A stretch of 64,000 nucleotides of DNA from the NCBI GenBank assembly GCA_031002005.1, contig CM061920.1, positions 105,769,447 to 105,833,446 on the forward strand. The letters run 5' to 3'. Positions 45,341 through 58,203 of the stretch are shown here, piece after piece. Under the pieces are notes generated by a model that made no database searches, was not told the origin of the DNA, and saw only the letters and a list, made by a program, of their open reading frames with translations. A program made the translations under genes and the position numbers. Every line of letters starts with the position of its first letter. The stretch's first letter is position 1. Origin of the DNA: Vandiemenella viatica (Eukaryota; Arthropoda; Insecta; Orthoptera; Morabidae).

Positions 45341-48300
45341 TAACGTTAGTAAAATGATTCGGTACACTCACTCCATAAGTAAACCTTACAGTTCTTGTTT
45401 TGCTATTCTGTAACTGATTTTGGTTTTCAACCACAAAAATCGTGTCGTTTAAGGAATTAATACTTTCCTTATCAAAGCCCTCAAATCAAATGATAGCCAA
45501 TGAAACCATAAAATGACGATATCCTTCATGGTACTGTGCATTCAACATCATCTCAGGAAAACAGAAACCAATGTAATATTTCATTTAAAAATACAATCAG
45601 GATAAATATCCGGCTAATGACACACTCTGTAAAAGTCGAAAACTTGAGTACAACTTACGGGCCGTCGTAAATAGGCCATTGTTTCCGCAAAAGCGCCTTT
45701 CAGAATGGTTCACTATTTCCTTCGTTTAAGGATACTTAAATATAATAATTACAGTTTTATCCACTTTCAACTTCATGGCACCAACATTAAGGACACAAAC
45801 GCTGCCCCAATATTTTTCCTCTTTTACACGTTTGGAAAAGTTAATCCAGGTTATCACAGAAACAATGTACAGCAATAAAGCGTAGCAGAAACTAGTTTTA
45901 AAAATAAAGTAGAAATAAAATAATGACGAAAAATGTTTCTACAAAAGTTCAAGCGAATCAAATTTTTGCCATTACAGTTTTTGCGTGGCATCGTATAACG
46001 GACAAGATTAGATACGCCTGCGGCATGCGGCATCACCAAACTATGATGGGTGACCTATCTCAAGTGTGTTTCCTTAGCACCATGGTCAAACTACCGACCT
46101 GAAGCGCTAACGGGCTAGTCAAACACGTCTAGGTCAGAGATGAGGATTGTTTTTTTTTTAATTCTGTAGGACAAGGCTTCCCAACCCCCGGATCGCGAGT
46201 CACGGATTGAATTTGCCCGCCAACAGCAGCGGTCTTCAAAAACCTCTGCAAAGGTGTCATTGATCTTTTTTACTCTTTTATTATAATAAAAAAACCTCTC
46301 CAAAGGTCTTATTGATGGTTTTTACTTTTGATTGTAAATAAACTGTGTTAACTTATATCTTTGATATATTTATATATCTATTGTAACTATAGATAAGTAT
46401 TATGTGACCATCGAAACTGTTGGCCAGCCTTGGTGTGAGGTAATAAGCCGTCGCATCATGTGTGTGTACGTATTCTTTAGAGCTGTGGTGTTTCCTACAA
46501 TTTACAATTATTTTCTTCGGTAAGTATAACTAGTATTATACAATACAGGAAAAAATATTTAAGCCAAATTAAGGTTTTTTCCTTAAATTTTCTGCCTAAA
46601 ATAGTGTCAGTACATTCCATGTTCCATTCCTTATCTTTACGTTTTTCGCCCGTTGTTCCTTTCAAAAGTATTTTCTCTCAATGTATTTGCTTCCCGGAGA
46701 TCAGAGTGAATGGAAATTTTACCTCCAGATTCTTCTACAAGGAGACTCATACAATGTACCACTTGCGAAATATAACGTGGTAGTATCCAGTTCTTTTCCA
46801 CATAGGCATCAGGTTGCCCAGCCTAAAATCAGCCGCTCTCTATGAGACAGACGATGTTTGTTTGCGATTCCCTGAGGTACAGTCACTACGTAAACTATTA
46901 AATTCAACCCAAATTGGGCACGTGCCTCCTCCACCAGCTACAGCGTTCTGAAGGTCCCCATATTTTCAACGAAACAACGACAAAATCCACTATGCGACAT
47001 TGCACTCTGACAAGATTTGTGACAGTAAACAGAGAGATACATTCCCTATTTGTCTGTGGGAATTTATTCAGTCAGCATATTGTTATAATGATATAGTACA
47101 TTATTACTTTATAATTTGAACATTTTACGTAACACGCCAATATTTTCGATAAGTACTTTTGATGTTGTCTGACAAACGTTCCGACTGCTGACAAGCCCGT
47201 GTTGCAGTAAGTTAGATTCTGTGATTTATAACGCATTCAAGTTTATACAGATAACGATAAATCTATAACAACCGAGCTAAATCAGCTGCTCTGGTATAAC
47301 GCGAGATTGAAAGATCTAACTCAGCATTCAATTTCCTGTGTAGTACATCGACTTTTCGGGTGATATTGCGAGGGCTGAAGACCAGAATTGATTAAATATC
47401 TCCCATGATTTACGCCCTGTATCCATGGCCAAACTTCGCTGCATCCATCTCCACTGTCACAGCAACCTTCGCTGTCATTTTACATTGTTGAATATGAAAT
47501 CGAAAACTGTGTCAGATAATTATACAGCCTTGCGTACATTTTCCTCCGAACATTAAAGATTTTTTATTTTACTTCCTCTAAGCAGGTGTGTTAGTGTCAT
47601 ACGATTAATAAATTTTTGATTCACCAAACGAAAATATTATGTCCTAATACAGTACATCTGAAATGATTAGAAATCTTTAACATCTATGTTTAATGCTGGG
47701 AAAATTAATAACCCAGAATATGAAATTCCTAATCTAATTTTAGCTATTAATACATCTTTTTTATTAAATATGAGACCAAAATATTCATAGATATGTACAG
47801 CATTTAGAAGCAACATAACACCACATTAAGGCAAGACATCCCTACCTTTACTGCTATCAGGATAATATTATCGAACCTGGCGTTAACGGAAATGCTTGAC
47901 TAACACAATAACCGTTTTACGCAAAACAGTATCACATTTATCATGAGTTACAGCCGAAACATCCATTTTTTATTGCAAACATTGAGTTAATATGACCCCC
48001 ATGCTCATTTGTAATGTGTGTGAGTGTATCTCGTACTTGGGGCAAGCGACGCCTGCACATGAAACAGTATGAGACTTGTGCTCTACATTACGGTTGGGAA
48101 TGTAGTTTACCTACGGACAGAAAACAACGCAGCAGCCATCATTTTATGGATACATCCAGCAGTCTGCTCAAGAATAGAGCCTCCGTAAAGCTTATCGGGC
48201 TGTCAGAAACAAGTAATGGGTTCACTGGGCATCAGGCTGTCTCTCAATAAGTTACCGCTAGATGATGGCGCGAAACGGCAGTGACGGTTTCCGTGTAGTT

Positions 48301-48544
48301 GTATTGTTAGAAAAGTGTAGGCTGAGAGATCAGAAACAGTACTGAAATTATTTAAACTCATTCCATGTCTATTCAGCAAGAACAGAGGAGAAAGGCGCCA
48401 ACTCTCACGATTTGTGTAGCGTGTGCCAGAATCAACAACGCTGCTCTAGATGTTTCATGAGCAATGGGCGATGTGGTGGTACTCTTCACTAATTTTTACT
48501 AATCAACGGAGTCGGAGAAGAAAGACTTCAAAACAGCACCTAGA
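45341..48544. other. AT-rich DNA with minor repeats
   Basis: Near 46172 the sequence caaggcttcccaaccccc resembles an hAT-type TIR, but no partner with matching 8-bp duplications was found. A 30-40-bp imperfect direct duplication (aaacctctgcaaaggtgtca / aaacctctccaaaggtctta) lies at 46241-46330. No gene recognised. Confidence 0.4.
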
Positions 48545-48954
48545 TCATACGTTCCCAACAATCCATTTTAAACTTACCAGCCCCTTTTCTATGGAAACAA
48601 TTACTCACCGCCCCTCTCTTTAAAAAAAAATCAACACCCCAGTATTAAGACTCCCCTTCTTGTAATGAATAATGTAATCCACAGTTTTCGAAGACCTGAC
48701 CCCGTGTATTAACACAGATTTTTCTATTATTTGTGCCTTATTTATCTTTTGCAGTCTTAAATCACCGTGGTCGACAATTGATAGTCTGTTCCTTTTCTGA
48801 ACTAATACACTAAATCATCTTTTGATCATGAAAATGTAATTATAATCTTCTTTGATGCAGGTTTTAAATCCGGATATAACAGTGAGAATCAGGGGGCAGT
48901 GGTTGCTTCTGAACGCCCACGGGTGGGCGGTACCGATCTAGTTGGGAACCACTG
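48545..48954 (-). repeat. hAT-like transposon end
   Basis: The right edge is the complement of CAGTGGTTCCCAACTAGATC (48935-48954), the classic hAT 'CAGTGGTTCYCAAC' terminus. Just inside is a 7-bp stem, 2-nt loop hairpin (cgcccac/gtgggcg, 48914-48929). Internal sequence has runs of cccc typical of this kind of hAT end (caccgcccctctc, 48607-48619). The other end is uncertain and no transposase was seen. Confidence 0.4.
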
Positions 48955-51900
48955 ACCTAACTACTGGAGCGACACCAGTTACTATCGCCGCTACTGGCGA
49001 AACAGCGCTGCTCTAGCCCGTCTGCTGTCAGATTTACTGGGCTTGGAAACTGTACTATGACCCTGCTCCGGTCGATTGACGTTAAAACAGCAATTTAAAA
49101 CAATACGCGTTGAAACAGTTATTCTGTGTAATCAGATAATTCAACTTGTTCTTAATTTAATTCCGAAGATATCTCATTTACACTGATTATATATATATTT
49201 TAAAAAAATGATGGCATTTGGCCACGTTAGTCATATAGCCAGCTCAATGTGTTTGTTGCTCTTACAATGTATGGATTTCATATCAGTGCTATTATTTTGT
49301 AAGGACGAATTAAGACGAATATAACAATAACTAAAATCACCCATACCCTTGGCCGTACTCTAACTGGCGACCCCTGCAACGCGAAGCAAGCACGCTACAC
49401 CTACGCTGCCGGGGTCGGCGATTATAAGTGTTAGTAACATAAAAACATTTTTATACTTTTGCGAATTATTAAGGTTGTTAAAAATTTACACTATCCTCCT
49501 CAAACACGTTCGTCACATTGTGGACTACAATTTAAGACGCTTCCATCGTGGAGTAATGTTACCAACATAAATTTTCAGTACAGTATCCATTCCATGGATG
49601 AACGAATTTCACCATACCTGACTGGAGATAGAAAGGTTTGAATCTCTGTCTCAGCGGGGATTTCCATAGTCCGTTAACCCGACCTTCACCTCTGGCACAG
49701 CTTGCTGTGTAATTTGAAGTACGCTAGAACACTTCCGTGGTTCGAATTCCACGTTAAGCTGTCCGTCCCCTATAGCTGGTAGGATTACCGAATTTTGTTA
49801 TGTGGCTATGGTATGGACGGAATACAAAGCAAATAAAAACCCCGTCGTCAGGTAATTATGACCACACGAGCTATTTCCTCATTAATGTCTGATTATTTGT
49901 CATGTATGAAGAGGAATTGAGTCAGACTTCAGAAATGATAACGAGAAAACGATACATGTGTGATTTTTTTGCCATTGTATCATCAAAAGCTTTCTGCGAA
50001 TCCAAGAAGCACTAACGCATTCTTTACCCTCTTTCTTTCTTTGCACTCAGCGCAACTCTTGCTTTAAGCCTTTAATCTTTAACGGCACGTAATGGCCTTA
50101 AAAGGAAGCCAAAAGCCTTTCAGAGTCCCTAGCCATCTGACGGTCTGCGTACAGAGAACGGAAGTACTCAGCTTGTTAGTGGAGCAAACCGCACGCATAA
50201 TGGATCGCTTAGCTCTCATTATAACTTCGACTGTCACAGTTGCAAACTTTCTTTCTCGTTAAGTGGAATATTTTTATTTTTCCTGTCCTCTCAAATTAAC
50301 GAACGTAAAGTTTTTCAGCATACGGTTTCGTCTGCTACATAATTAGCAGATCTCATCTATTGAAAAGACGTTTAACGTAGCAATGACATGACATTCTCAT
50401 AAATATGCCACATGCTACCTTTTTCTGTCTCCAAAACTTTCCCTTTCGCCTGATCCTTTATAAACAGTTTATGAAAACTTTTAGGAGATTGTTCAGTTGG
50501 CAATATGAATGATCGAGCACTTGACCAACATCCATCAATAAGTTCTTACGTAATATTACGATAGTAAAAATCGATTGATGAAATGAATATGGGGAATTTT
50601 AGTGCATATCTATGGTTTATTTTAATTACAATTTCAATTTATGCGGGTGGTACGAAAATTGTAACGACAACTTGATTTTAAACTACTTTCACACTATTCC
50701 ATAACTGAATATAAATGTTGGACTTCTGAGACAATTCTATTGCCGTAGATAAAAACAATAAGCATGTTATCAATAAGCAGGAAATTTTATTATATCAATA
50801 CGCGTCACTGTAGATCAGTGTAAAAAAATTACAACACTATAAACTGAATACGGGGTCACTGTTTGGTAACTACTACTTGTTTTGCATTGACCGCAGAAGA
50901 TTATTCTTATTGTTTACTACCCGTCGTAGCAAACCACTACTTATTTTTCCCGATTTTTAATTATACTTCAGTTAGCAACGTTTAATACTTCAGGAAATAT
51001 GTGTCAAGTTTATCTAAACTTATCAGTAAAGATTATTATAAAAATAGATTTTTTGGTGATGGCTTTAAAACTGGTTAAAAGCTCTGATGCATGAGAAGGG
51101 TATATTGTATCCTGGGTCACGTTCTAGATTCCCAGTGGAATCGTATTTAAACACTATTTAAGATGTCACTATCTCCCGTCATTGTGTGTGAGTGGATGAC
51201 AGTGATAAGTGCTTGTCAAGCGTGGTGTGTTGTTTCGTGTCTTATGTGAAAGATACTTATTCCGTCATTAAATCCAACTGTTCAAAAATATATCAACTTG
51301 TGAGGTAAAGAACCTCACTAGACGTATGAATTGCCATATAAATTATTTTGTAACTTTAGTATAAATTAATATGTGGTTATTTTAAGTATTAATGGTCGCT
51401 CAGCTAGATGAACTCAATGGTAATTATGTAGCAAGGGATTTTACGAGAATAGCAATTAAAAGAAATAGATTAAGATTTCGATTCACTTATTGAGAGTAAG
51501 AGTGAATGAGTGTGGTTAGGATAATAAGTCGAGTATGAGTACCAGCTTGAGTATGGAAAGAGTATTGTATCGAATATTAGAAAGCAGCAGTTAGATTATA
51601 TTCTTTTACAAGAAAGTACAGTACTTAGAGATTACGAATAAAAAGTGAACCACTGTAATTAAGAGAATATTATAGAACACTTGAAAATTATATTAAAGAA
51701 ATTGATACAAATTTAACTAGATTATTTCTGATAAAAAAAAATAGATTTCGGGTTAATAGAAGTTTTTTTAACAGGAAATCATGATTCATAAATGGCGAAA
51801 GGACAAAAGGGATGCATAGTAGTTGGCTTTCGTGACCTCTGAAGTCGACAGTAGGACAAGAAGAGGCTTCATAAGAAGCAACAGAGGGATGTGTCCCTTA

Positions 51901-53172
51901 AATCAGTAGTTGAAAACTATTAAATCTGGGAATAGTTGTTTCTTCAGCAACATTCAACATACAAATCTATCAAGAATTAATTCGTCCACTCTCAGATTAC
52001 GGATCAATTAATTATGGAACTGTTTCTAATAATCTTCAGCAAACATAAGAAAAATATTTGTTAAGACATTATATTTGTTCATTGGCCTTTCACCACGACT
52101 CCAATGAATGAACTTTTCCTTTTCACATTCTACCCGAATTCTGAATACATAATAAAATATACACAGTTGAAAAACAGCTTTCTGTCGAAGAATGCTGCAA
52201 CTACAACAGTTACTGTCAAGCAAAAATTATTCCTTAGAAGCTGTCGTCTTTCGGAATGTTTCATATCATTGATATATTCAGACGACAGAACACCCAACTA
52301 TCTTTTGAATTACAAAGCTTTCATATGAAAGTGAAGGTTTATGTCAGATAAACCGTTGGATAAACATATCCCTAATTAGTAGAATCCACCGTAATTAGCT
52401 GTTGCCTTGTAAATATATACTACGCACTTGATTCGAAGCAGAGTGCAAGTAACACACTGTTTAAAGAGTCTTCCAATTTCTGTGATCTAGTATTGCTCTT
52501 GCTTGATATTTCCAATCAGACATCTTCTTATTGCTAAAATTTTTAACAATACTGATTGGATTCAAATCTTGAAGTACGTAGTAAAACGATATTAATACTG
52601 CAGACTTTCCATTACCAGCGATCCAGAAATTAAAATTGGTAGTTATTTGAGTGAGAATCGATAAAAATAAGCGGTTGCCTGCTTTGAAAAATATCAACTA
52701 CGGAGGGAGTTGATGAACTTTATATCCACACCGCTGACCTCTCTGTCCTGATGATGGCAGACACGTGACACATATAGAATAGGGATTGACAAAAGTCTAT
52801 TGCACTAAGAGGAGGAAACTATACTCTAATCCACCTCCGTACACTGAAAATTCAGTGGTAGAGACCGTCAGTTTCAATTTTAGCCGTGGTCGATTCCTTT
52901 AACGATTACACAGACTTGTGGTGACTATTTCCCCAACACCGGAACGTGTTTTAGATTCTATCATATATTCTCACTTTTTTGAAAATTGGGACAAAAACGG
53001 GTCTTTATTTCATTAGTCTAATCCTTGGTCAAAATATCCAAGCAATTAAGAATTTTTTCACGTTATGGTAGCCCCATTTTCACGAAAATGATGAACGTCG
53101 TACTCTTATTCCGCAATACACTCCGCATAACACTAGTATCTATGCAATACGAGAGTGGAGACTGTTAACTCC
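48955..53172. other. AT-rich DNA with two tRNA-like scraps
   Basis: On the minus strand at about 49340-49412 a tRNA-head-like ggcagcgtaggtgtagcgtg occurs, and at 49738-49751 the plus strand has a B-box-like gtggttcgaattcc followed by an A-box-like tatagctggtagg. Neither folds into a tRNA by eye; both look like SINE debris. The remaining 3.4 kb shows nothing recognisable. Confidence 0.4.
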
Positions 53173-53229
53173 TTTTTTTTTTTTTTTGGGTACAAGGTTT
53201 TATTTTAATTTTATTAATATTTCTTTATA

Positions 53230-56200
53230 TTAGACTTTTTGTTTTGCGACGTACTTATATATGGTGTTGATCACTTTTGTATCTGGATCTGAAAGATTGG
53301 CCATAAGGGATATTATGTCTGCAATTTTGAGGGATTTTCTTATTAGTTCTTTCCTGATTACATTGTATTCATCACATCTAAGAATGTAATGGTATATATC
53401 TTCTACTGCATCACACTTGATACAGTTCGGCGACTGAACGATTTTCATGACGTACTTTTTGTCGTTTAATAGGGCGTGCCCCGTGCGTAGTCTGTTGATC
53501 AGGGTAATCTTTTTCCTGCTTAAATCTTTTGTTGCAAACCATGGCTTCTTGTTGATCTTATTACTTATTGCCCGATACCATATTCCTTTTGTTCCTTTGT
53601 TATTTTCCCATTTTTCTTCCCATTCGTGCCTCACCAGGTTGGATGCACAGTGTCTAAGATCTGTGTATGGAGTGGCCATGTCCAGTTTTCCAGTGGCTGC
53701 TAGTTGTACTTTTGCTGCCCTGTCAGCCCTTTCATTTCCATGTAAGCCCACGTGGCTTGGCACCCATTGTAGCCTTACATCTAAGTCCTTTGTTGTCAGT
53801 TTCTCTATTTCTCTAGCTACTTCGTATGCCAGATAATTTTTGCTCTTGCCTTTGGGGATCCCCAGGATTGTCTGTAAAGCGCTTCTTGAATCGGAGCAGA
53901 TGACCACTTTCTTTTTGTCTGTCTCTTGGATATATTGCAAGGCTTTAAGAATGGCAAGTAGTTCAGCCGAGAAGCTAGAAAATTGATCTGGTAAGCGGAA
54001 TGCTTCGACGATGTCGTCCGCCGGGTCAACATAGGCGGCTGCACAGGCCTCCTCCCCCGCCTTTGATCCGTCTGTGAATATTTGGGACCACCCATTCCAC
54101 CTGGTGTTTAATATTTCCATCGTCTTTTGTCTTGCTTCTTCCGGAATGCATTGTTTCCTCTCTGTCAGATTTAATGTGAGGGTTGGATAAACACGAGCGG
54201 ATAAGTTCATTTTTTGCCATGGTTCGTCCTCAGAGAATAAGTCATTTATTTCTGTTGTGTGTATATTCCATTGATTTGTTAGTTGCCATTAGTTTACTAG
54301 TCTTGGCGTCTTGTGGAGGTCTGTTGATTTTCTTTGAATCTCGTGTGCCAATATCTGTACTTTCTTCAATAGAATGTGCTCTTTTTTAGAGCATGCCTTT
54401 AGCCAAAAATTTAACCCTATCTTCTTTCTTCGTAAGTCTAGTGGAGGAATTACTGTTTCCGCTTCCATCGCCTCTATCGGGGTAGTCTTGATAAATCCAC
54501 CAATTATCCTTAGTGCCGCTGCTTGAATGGTGTCCAGTTTTTTCAGTAGGGTTTTGCATGCGTTGTCGTAGAGCACCCCTCCATAGTCGAGTCTGCTTCT
54601 CACGATACTGAAGTATATATTGCGCAGAAGCCGAGGATCAGCTCCCCAACTCAAGGAAGCAAGGGCTTTCAGGAGATTTATTCGTGCTAGGGAGGAAGTC
54701 CTCAGTTCTGTTATGTGTTTTCGCCACGTGAGTTTGGAATCCAGCCATATTCCGAGGAATTTTACCTCTTTCACCAGATCTATACGTAAGCCATTTATTG
54801 TTATTCTAAAGTCATTTTCTTGATAGTGCCTGTGAGTGAAGATACATATTTCGCACTTTTGGAGTGTTAGATCAAGTCCTCTATGTCTCAGCTTTTCCAG
54901 GATTGCTCTTACTGCCGATTCTAGGTTCAGTCTAGCTTTTTCTTTATCTGGATGTGATATATATATATAACGAAGTCGTCTGCATATTTGATGTAGTTTA
55001 CCATCACTGGTAGACTGTTGCACACCTTGGTCGAGTAGATGTTGAAAAGGATCGGGCTCATCGGATCAACCTGTGGAATTCCCTGGTAGACATGTCGGAC
55101 GATCCTCTTTCCTTCTGCTGTGTGAATAATATTCACTCTACGTGAAAGATAATTACAACACCACCTTATCAATTTATTGGGTAGCTCTATCTCTTCCATT
55201 GCTTCCCGTAGGATATCAATCTGGACATTGTTATAAGCATCTTTTATGTCTAAGAATGCTGCTAGCAGGTAATTATTTCTGACAAAGTTCAACTGGATAT
55301 CGGTAACAAGCGTGCTAACAGTGTCTATTGTGCTGAATCCTTTACGGAATCCCATAGTGCGGCGATCGAGCCTTCGATGGTGTTCTATGTGCCATTCCAT
55401 CCTATTCTTGATCATCGTGCACATTAGTTTAGCCAAGCAAGGCATTAGAGATATAGGCCGATAAGAAGTTGAGTCGCTCCTGTTCCTGTTCGGTTTTAAG
55501 ACAGGAACAATTACAGTGTTTCTCCACCGCTCAGGGACGTATGATGTGTTCATCATGTCGTTGAAGATATTTAAGATTTTTTGTTTGGCTGTTTGAGGTA
55601 GGTTGTTTATCATTGAGTACGTGATCCTATCTTCTCCTGGAGCTGTATCACTCTTCTTGAGGGCACATTCAAGTTCAGGCATACTGAAGAATGGGTCTTC
55701 ATTTTGGTTGCTATTTTCATTGGACTCATGATATGCGTTTGGTTCTATGTCCTTCGGTACATATGCTGGTGCTGTCAGTTCTAAGAATTGTTCCGCCAGG
55801 CTATCATCTGTATATATGTTGTTGGGTGAGGGCCGCTTTCCGTTGAACCATCTTATTTTCATCCACATTTCCTGCGACGAAGTGCCGTATTTGATTGCAG
55901 AGCAGAAAGCCCTCCATCCTTCTCTCTTCGTTTTCCTAATCGTATTTCTAGCCTCTGCTGTTGTCTGTCTGAGTAGCATGAAGTTCTGGATCGTAGGATC
56001 TTTTCTGTACCTTTTTGTTGTCAGATGTCGCCTTGCAGTTACTCTGGAGCATTCAGTGGTCCACCAAGGTTTTCTGATGATCTTGTTTCTTTCACTTACT
56101 TTATATTCTGGGATGCTTTCTTCTGCAGATTTAATTATTATGTTTTCCAGGTCGTTGTATCGTTGTTGTGGGTCGTTTGTATCGGAGTGTGTATGCTCCA

Positions 56201-56942
56201 TTTGCAAGCTGATTTTTTCTTGATATTGGATCCAATTGGCTTTGTTGCAATTCCAGGGCGGATTTGATGGAGTTGACTTCGGGTCTGTAGGGGAATCCAA
56301 TGATATTTTCAGAATTAGATGGTCGCTTCCTAGAGTATCCTGTAGGATCTCCCACTTGGTCCTGGTCATCATGCATGCCGCTATCAGTGAAATATCAGGT
56401 GACGAGTTTCTTTGGTGAGGAGCTCCGAATCTCGTTCCGTGCTTGTTGTTGAGCACAGTAAGTGAGGATGTCGTTATGGCCGACGCGAGTTCTTCGCCCT
56501 GATGATCCACCTGTCCTGCCTGTCACATCGGGTGGTGAGCATTGAAGTCCCCTCCCACCAGACTTTTAGGTGGTAGCTGGTTGAATACGGCATCCCAGTC
56601 TTCTTCCGTGATGTTGCTTTGAGGAGGTTTGTAGATTGCCGTCACATTCTCCAAAGGATCTCTATGTTTCAGGTCAATCGACAGAACTTCTATATTAGCG
56701 CATGGCACCACTATGTTTCTAATGTCGCTAGTCACATCATTTCTCACAAATATAGCAACCCCTCCGAATCCATTGTCCCTGTAGTTTCTATGATTAATAT
56801 TAATGTCCCTGCGTAGCCATGTTTCAGTAATCATCACAACATGTGGGGCGTGCTCCTCGATTACTCTCTGTAGGTCGTTCCATTTTGGTAACAAACTTCT
56901 GGCATTCCATTGTAATGTTGTGAATTTCGACTTTTTATCCAT
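53230..56942 (-). pseudogene. LINE ORF2: endonuclease, reverse transcriptase, RNase H (three lesions)
   Basis: ORF2 starts at ATG 56942-56940 (MDKKSKFTTLQWNARS), overlapping the ORF1 stop by 8 nt. Endonuclease: QWNARS, ITETWL, GGDFNAHH, SPDISL and GSDH hold all expected active-site residues. Reverse transcriptase: YRPISLM, GFRKGFSTID, FLDIKDAYNNV, GIPQ-x-DPMSPILFN and YADD. RNase H: FTDGS (Asp), SSFSAELLAI (Glu), CSDSRSAL (Asp), WVPSHVGLHGNERAD (Asp). A CX2C...H...C-like segment near the C-terminus (SPNCIKCDAVEDIYHYILRC) matches the family's end. Lesions: TGA at 56523-56525 between two endonuclease motifs, a 2-nt length change in the (TA)n at 54957-54969 just after YADD, and TAA at 54289-54291 between reverse transcriptase and RNase H. 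Val (55068-55070) stands where a Gly is nearly invariant in the PQG motif. The protein would nick target DNA and copy element RNA there. Confidence 0.92.
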
Positions 56943-58203
56943 TATTATCAGTTGTGTTACATATCTCCATTGTAGTACCACTCGCTCCCATTTCCTTTAT
57001 TTCTTGCATGATGTCACAGGTGGCTTCTTCCTGAATTCTTTGTATCAATTCCTTGGGTAAGTTTCCTTTTAACTGTTGCATGATGGTTTTAATCACAATT
57101 TTCACTATGATGTTTATACATTCAGCATCCAGTTCTTTATGTGCTGAGTCCGCCATCTGAACCTCACTTGTTTTTCTTATTTCTGGTGATATCCTTTTTT
57201 GGGGTATTTCCCTATTAGTGATTGTCTTTTCAACTGTTGCTGCTGCACTGTAGGTTTTAGGTTGTAAGGGCGGAAATTCAGTAGGCTTGTGTTGGTATCC
57301 GGCTCCCGTTGCTATTTTGCTTCCGTGCGCCTGCGTTTGTTTCAGCTCCTCTTGTTGTTTTCTAATTGGGCATGTCTTGTCATTGGCCTTGTGGTCACCT
57401 CCACAGTTCACACATTTGATAACATCATTATGGCAGCTGGAGATATTGTGTTCCTCGCCACATTTCGGGTATCTCTCTTTACTTCTGCAATTGGTAGAAA
57501 AGTGCCCATATCTTTTACACTTGAAACATTGAGTCACGGGGTAGACATATGGAGTTACTTTAAATCTTAGATAGAAGAGCTCAACTTCATCCGGTAAAAA
57601 TTGGCTTTCGAAGGTAAGTAGAACCGTTTGTAAAGACTTTGTTTCCACTTTTCCATCCAAATGTATTTTTTTGCTGAATCTTCTTACACCTACAATCGGA
57701 GCAGTTGATACAATGTTTCTACTTAGTTCTTCTTCGTTGAGGTCTGTAGGGACATATTTAATAACACCTTTGCATTCGACCCTGCTGGCAGGCATATAGG
57801 CTTTTACTCCCAGTGAATTTAAGAACTCGTGGTTTCCCACGAAACTGTTTGCTGTCTCCGCCTTTGAGAATTCCAACATCATGCGGTTTTTGCCCTGTTG
57901 GTTAATCCTCTGCAGTCCGTCAACCTTGTTATAGAATATTTTACCTAGTTGGATTGGATGTGGCATAGTGCCATTCATCTTCGGCTCTATTGTAACTACA
58001 CATGGTGCCAGCGATTGTCGACCATATAGTCTAATACGTTGAGATGGTGAAGCTGGCTTTTCTTTATACCCGCCTTGACTTGGTATAACGGGGTTCAGTT
58101 GATCACTTATTGACTTACTCGCTGTATCTGGGATGTGAGATGGTAGCTGCTGCGATGTTATAATCTGTTCCTTATTCGAGTTTAGTAATGTTTCTGACGT
58201 CAT
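56935..58203 (-). CDS. LINE ORF1 (gag-like, zinc-knuckle RNA-binding protein, 422 aa)
   Basis: Uninterrupted frame, MTSETLLNSN to the TAA at 56935-56937. Residues 1-70 are Ser/Gln/Pro-rich. Residues about 75-225 form a globular region of the pre-C2HC type found before the knuckles in insect LINE Gag proteins. Knuckle 1 is CFKCKRYGHFSTNC (residues 226-239, CX2CX4HX4C). Knuckle 2 (residues 245-257) has Tyr where the first Cys belongs (YPKCGEEHNISSC). Knuckle 3 starts at residue 264 (CVNCGGDHKANDKTC). Such proteins coat element RNA and escort it to the nucleus. The final ATGGATAA both begins ORF2 and ends ORF1, suggesting coupled re-initiation. Its start overlaps the stop of the upstream frame by ATGA. 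The frame may once have been continuous with that upstream frame. Confidence 0.85.
   Translation of the reverse strand: MTSETLLNSNKEQIITSQQLPSHIPDTASKSISDQLNPVIPSQGGYKEKPASPSQRIRLYGRQSLAPCVVTIEPKMNGTMPHPIQLGKIFYNKVDGLQRINQQGKNRMMLEFSKAETANSFVGNHEFLNSLGVKAYMPASRVECKGVIKYVPTDLNEEELSRNIVSTAPIVGVRRFSKKIHLDGKVETKSLQTVLLTFESQFLPDEVELFYLRFKVTPYVYPVTQCFKCKRYGHFSTNCRSKERYPKCGEEHNISSCHNDVIKCVNCGGDHKANDKTCPIRKQQEELKQTQAHGSKIATGAGYQHKPTEFPPLQPKTYSAAATVEKTITNREIPQKRISPEIRKTSEVQMADSAHKELDAECINIIVKIVIKTIMQQLKGNLPKELIQRIQEEATCDIMQEIKEMGASGTTMEICNTTDNNG

Noticed and set aside
46172..48954. A single 2.8-kb hAT element from the cttcccaaccccc sequence to the cagtggttcccaac terminus
   Set aside because: The flanking 8-bp sequences (ctgtagga and acctaact) do not match, the two TIR-like ends differ at several positions, and no transposase lies between them.
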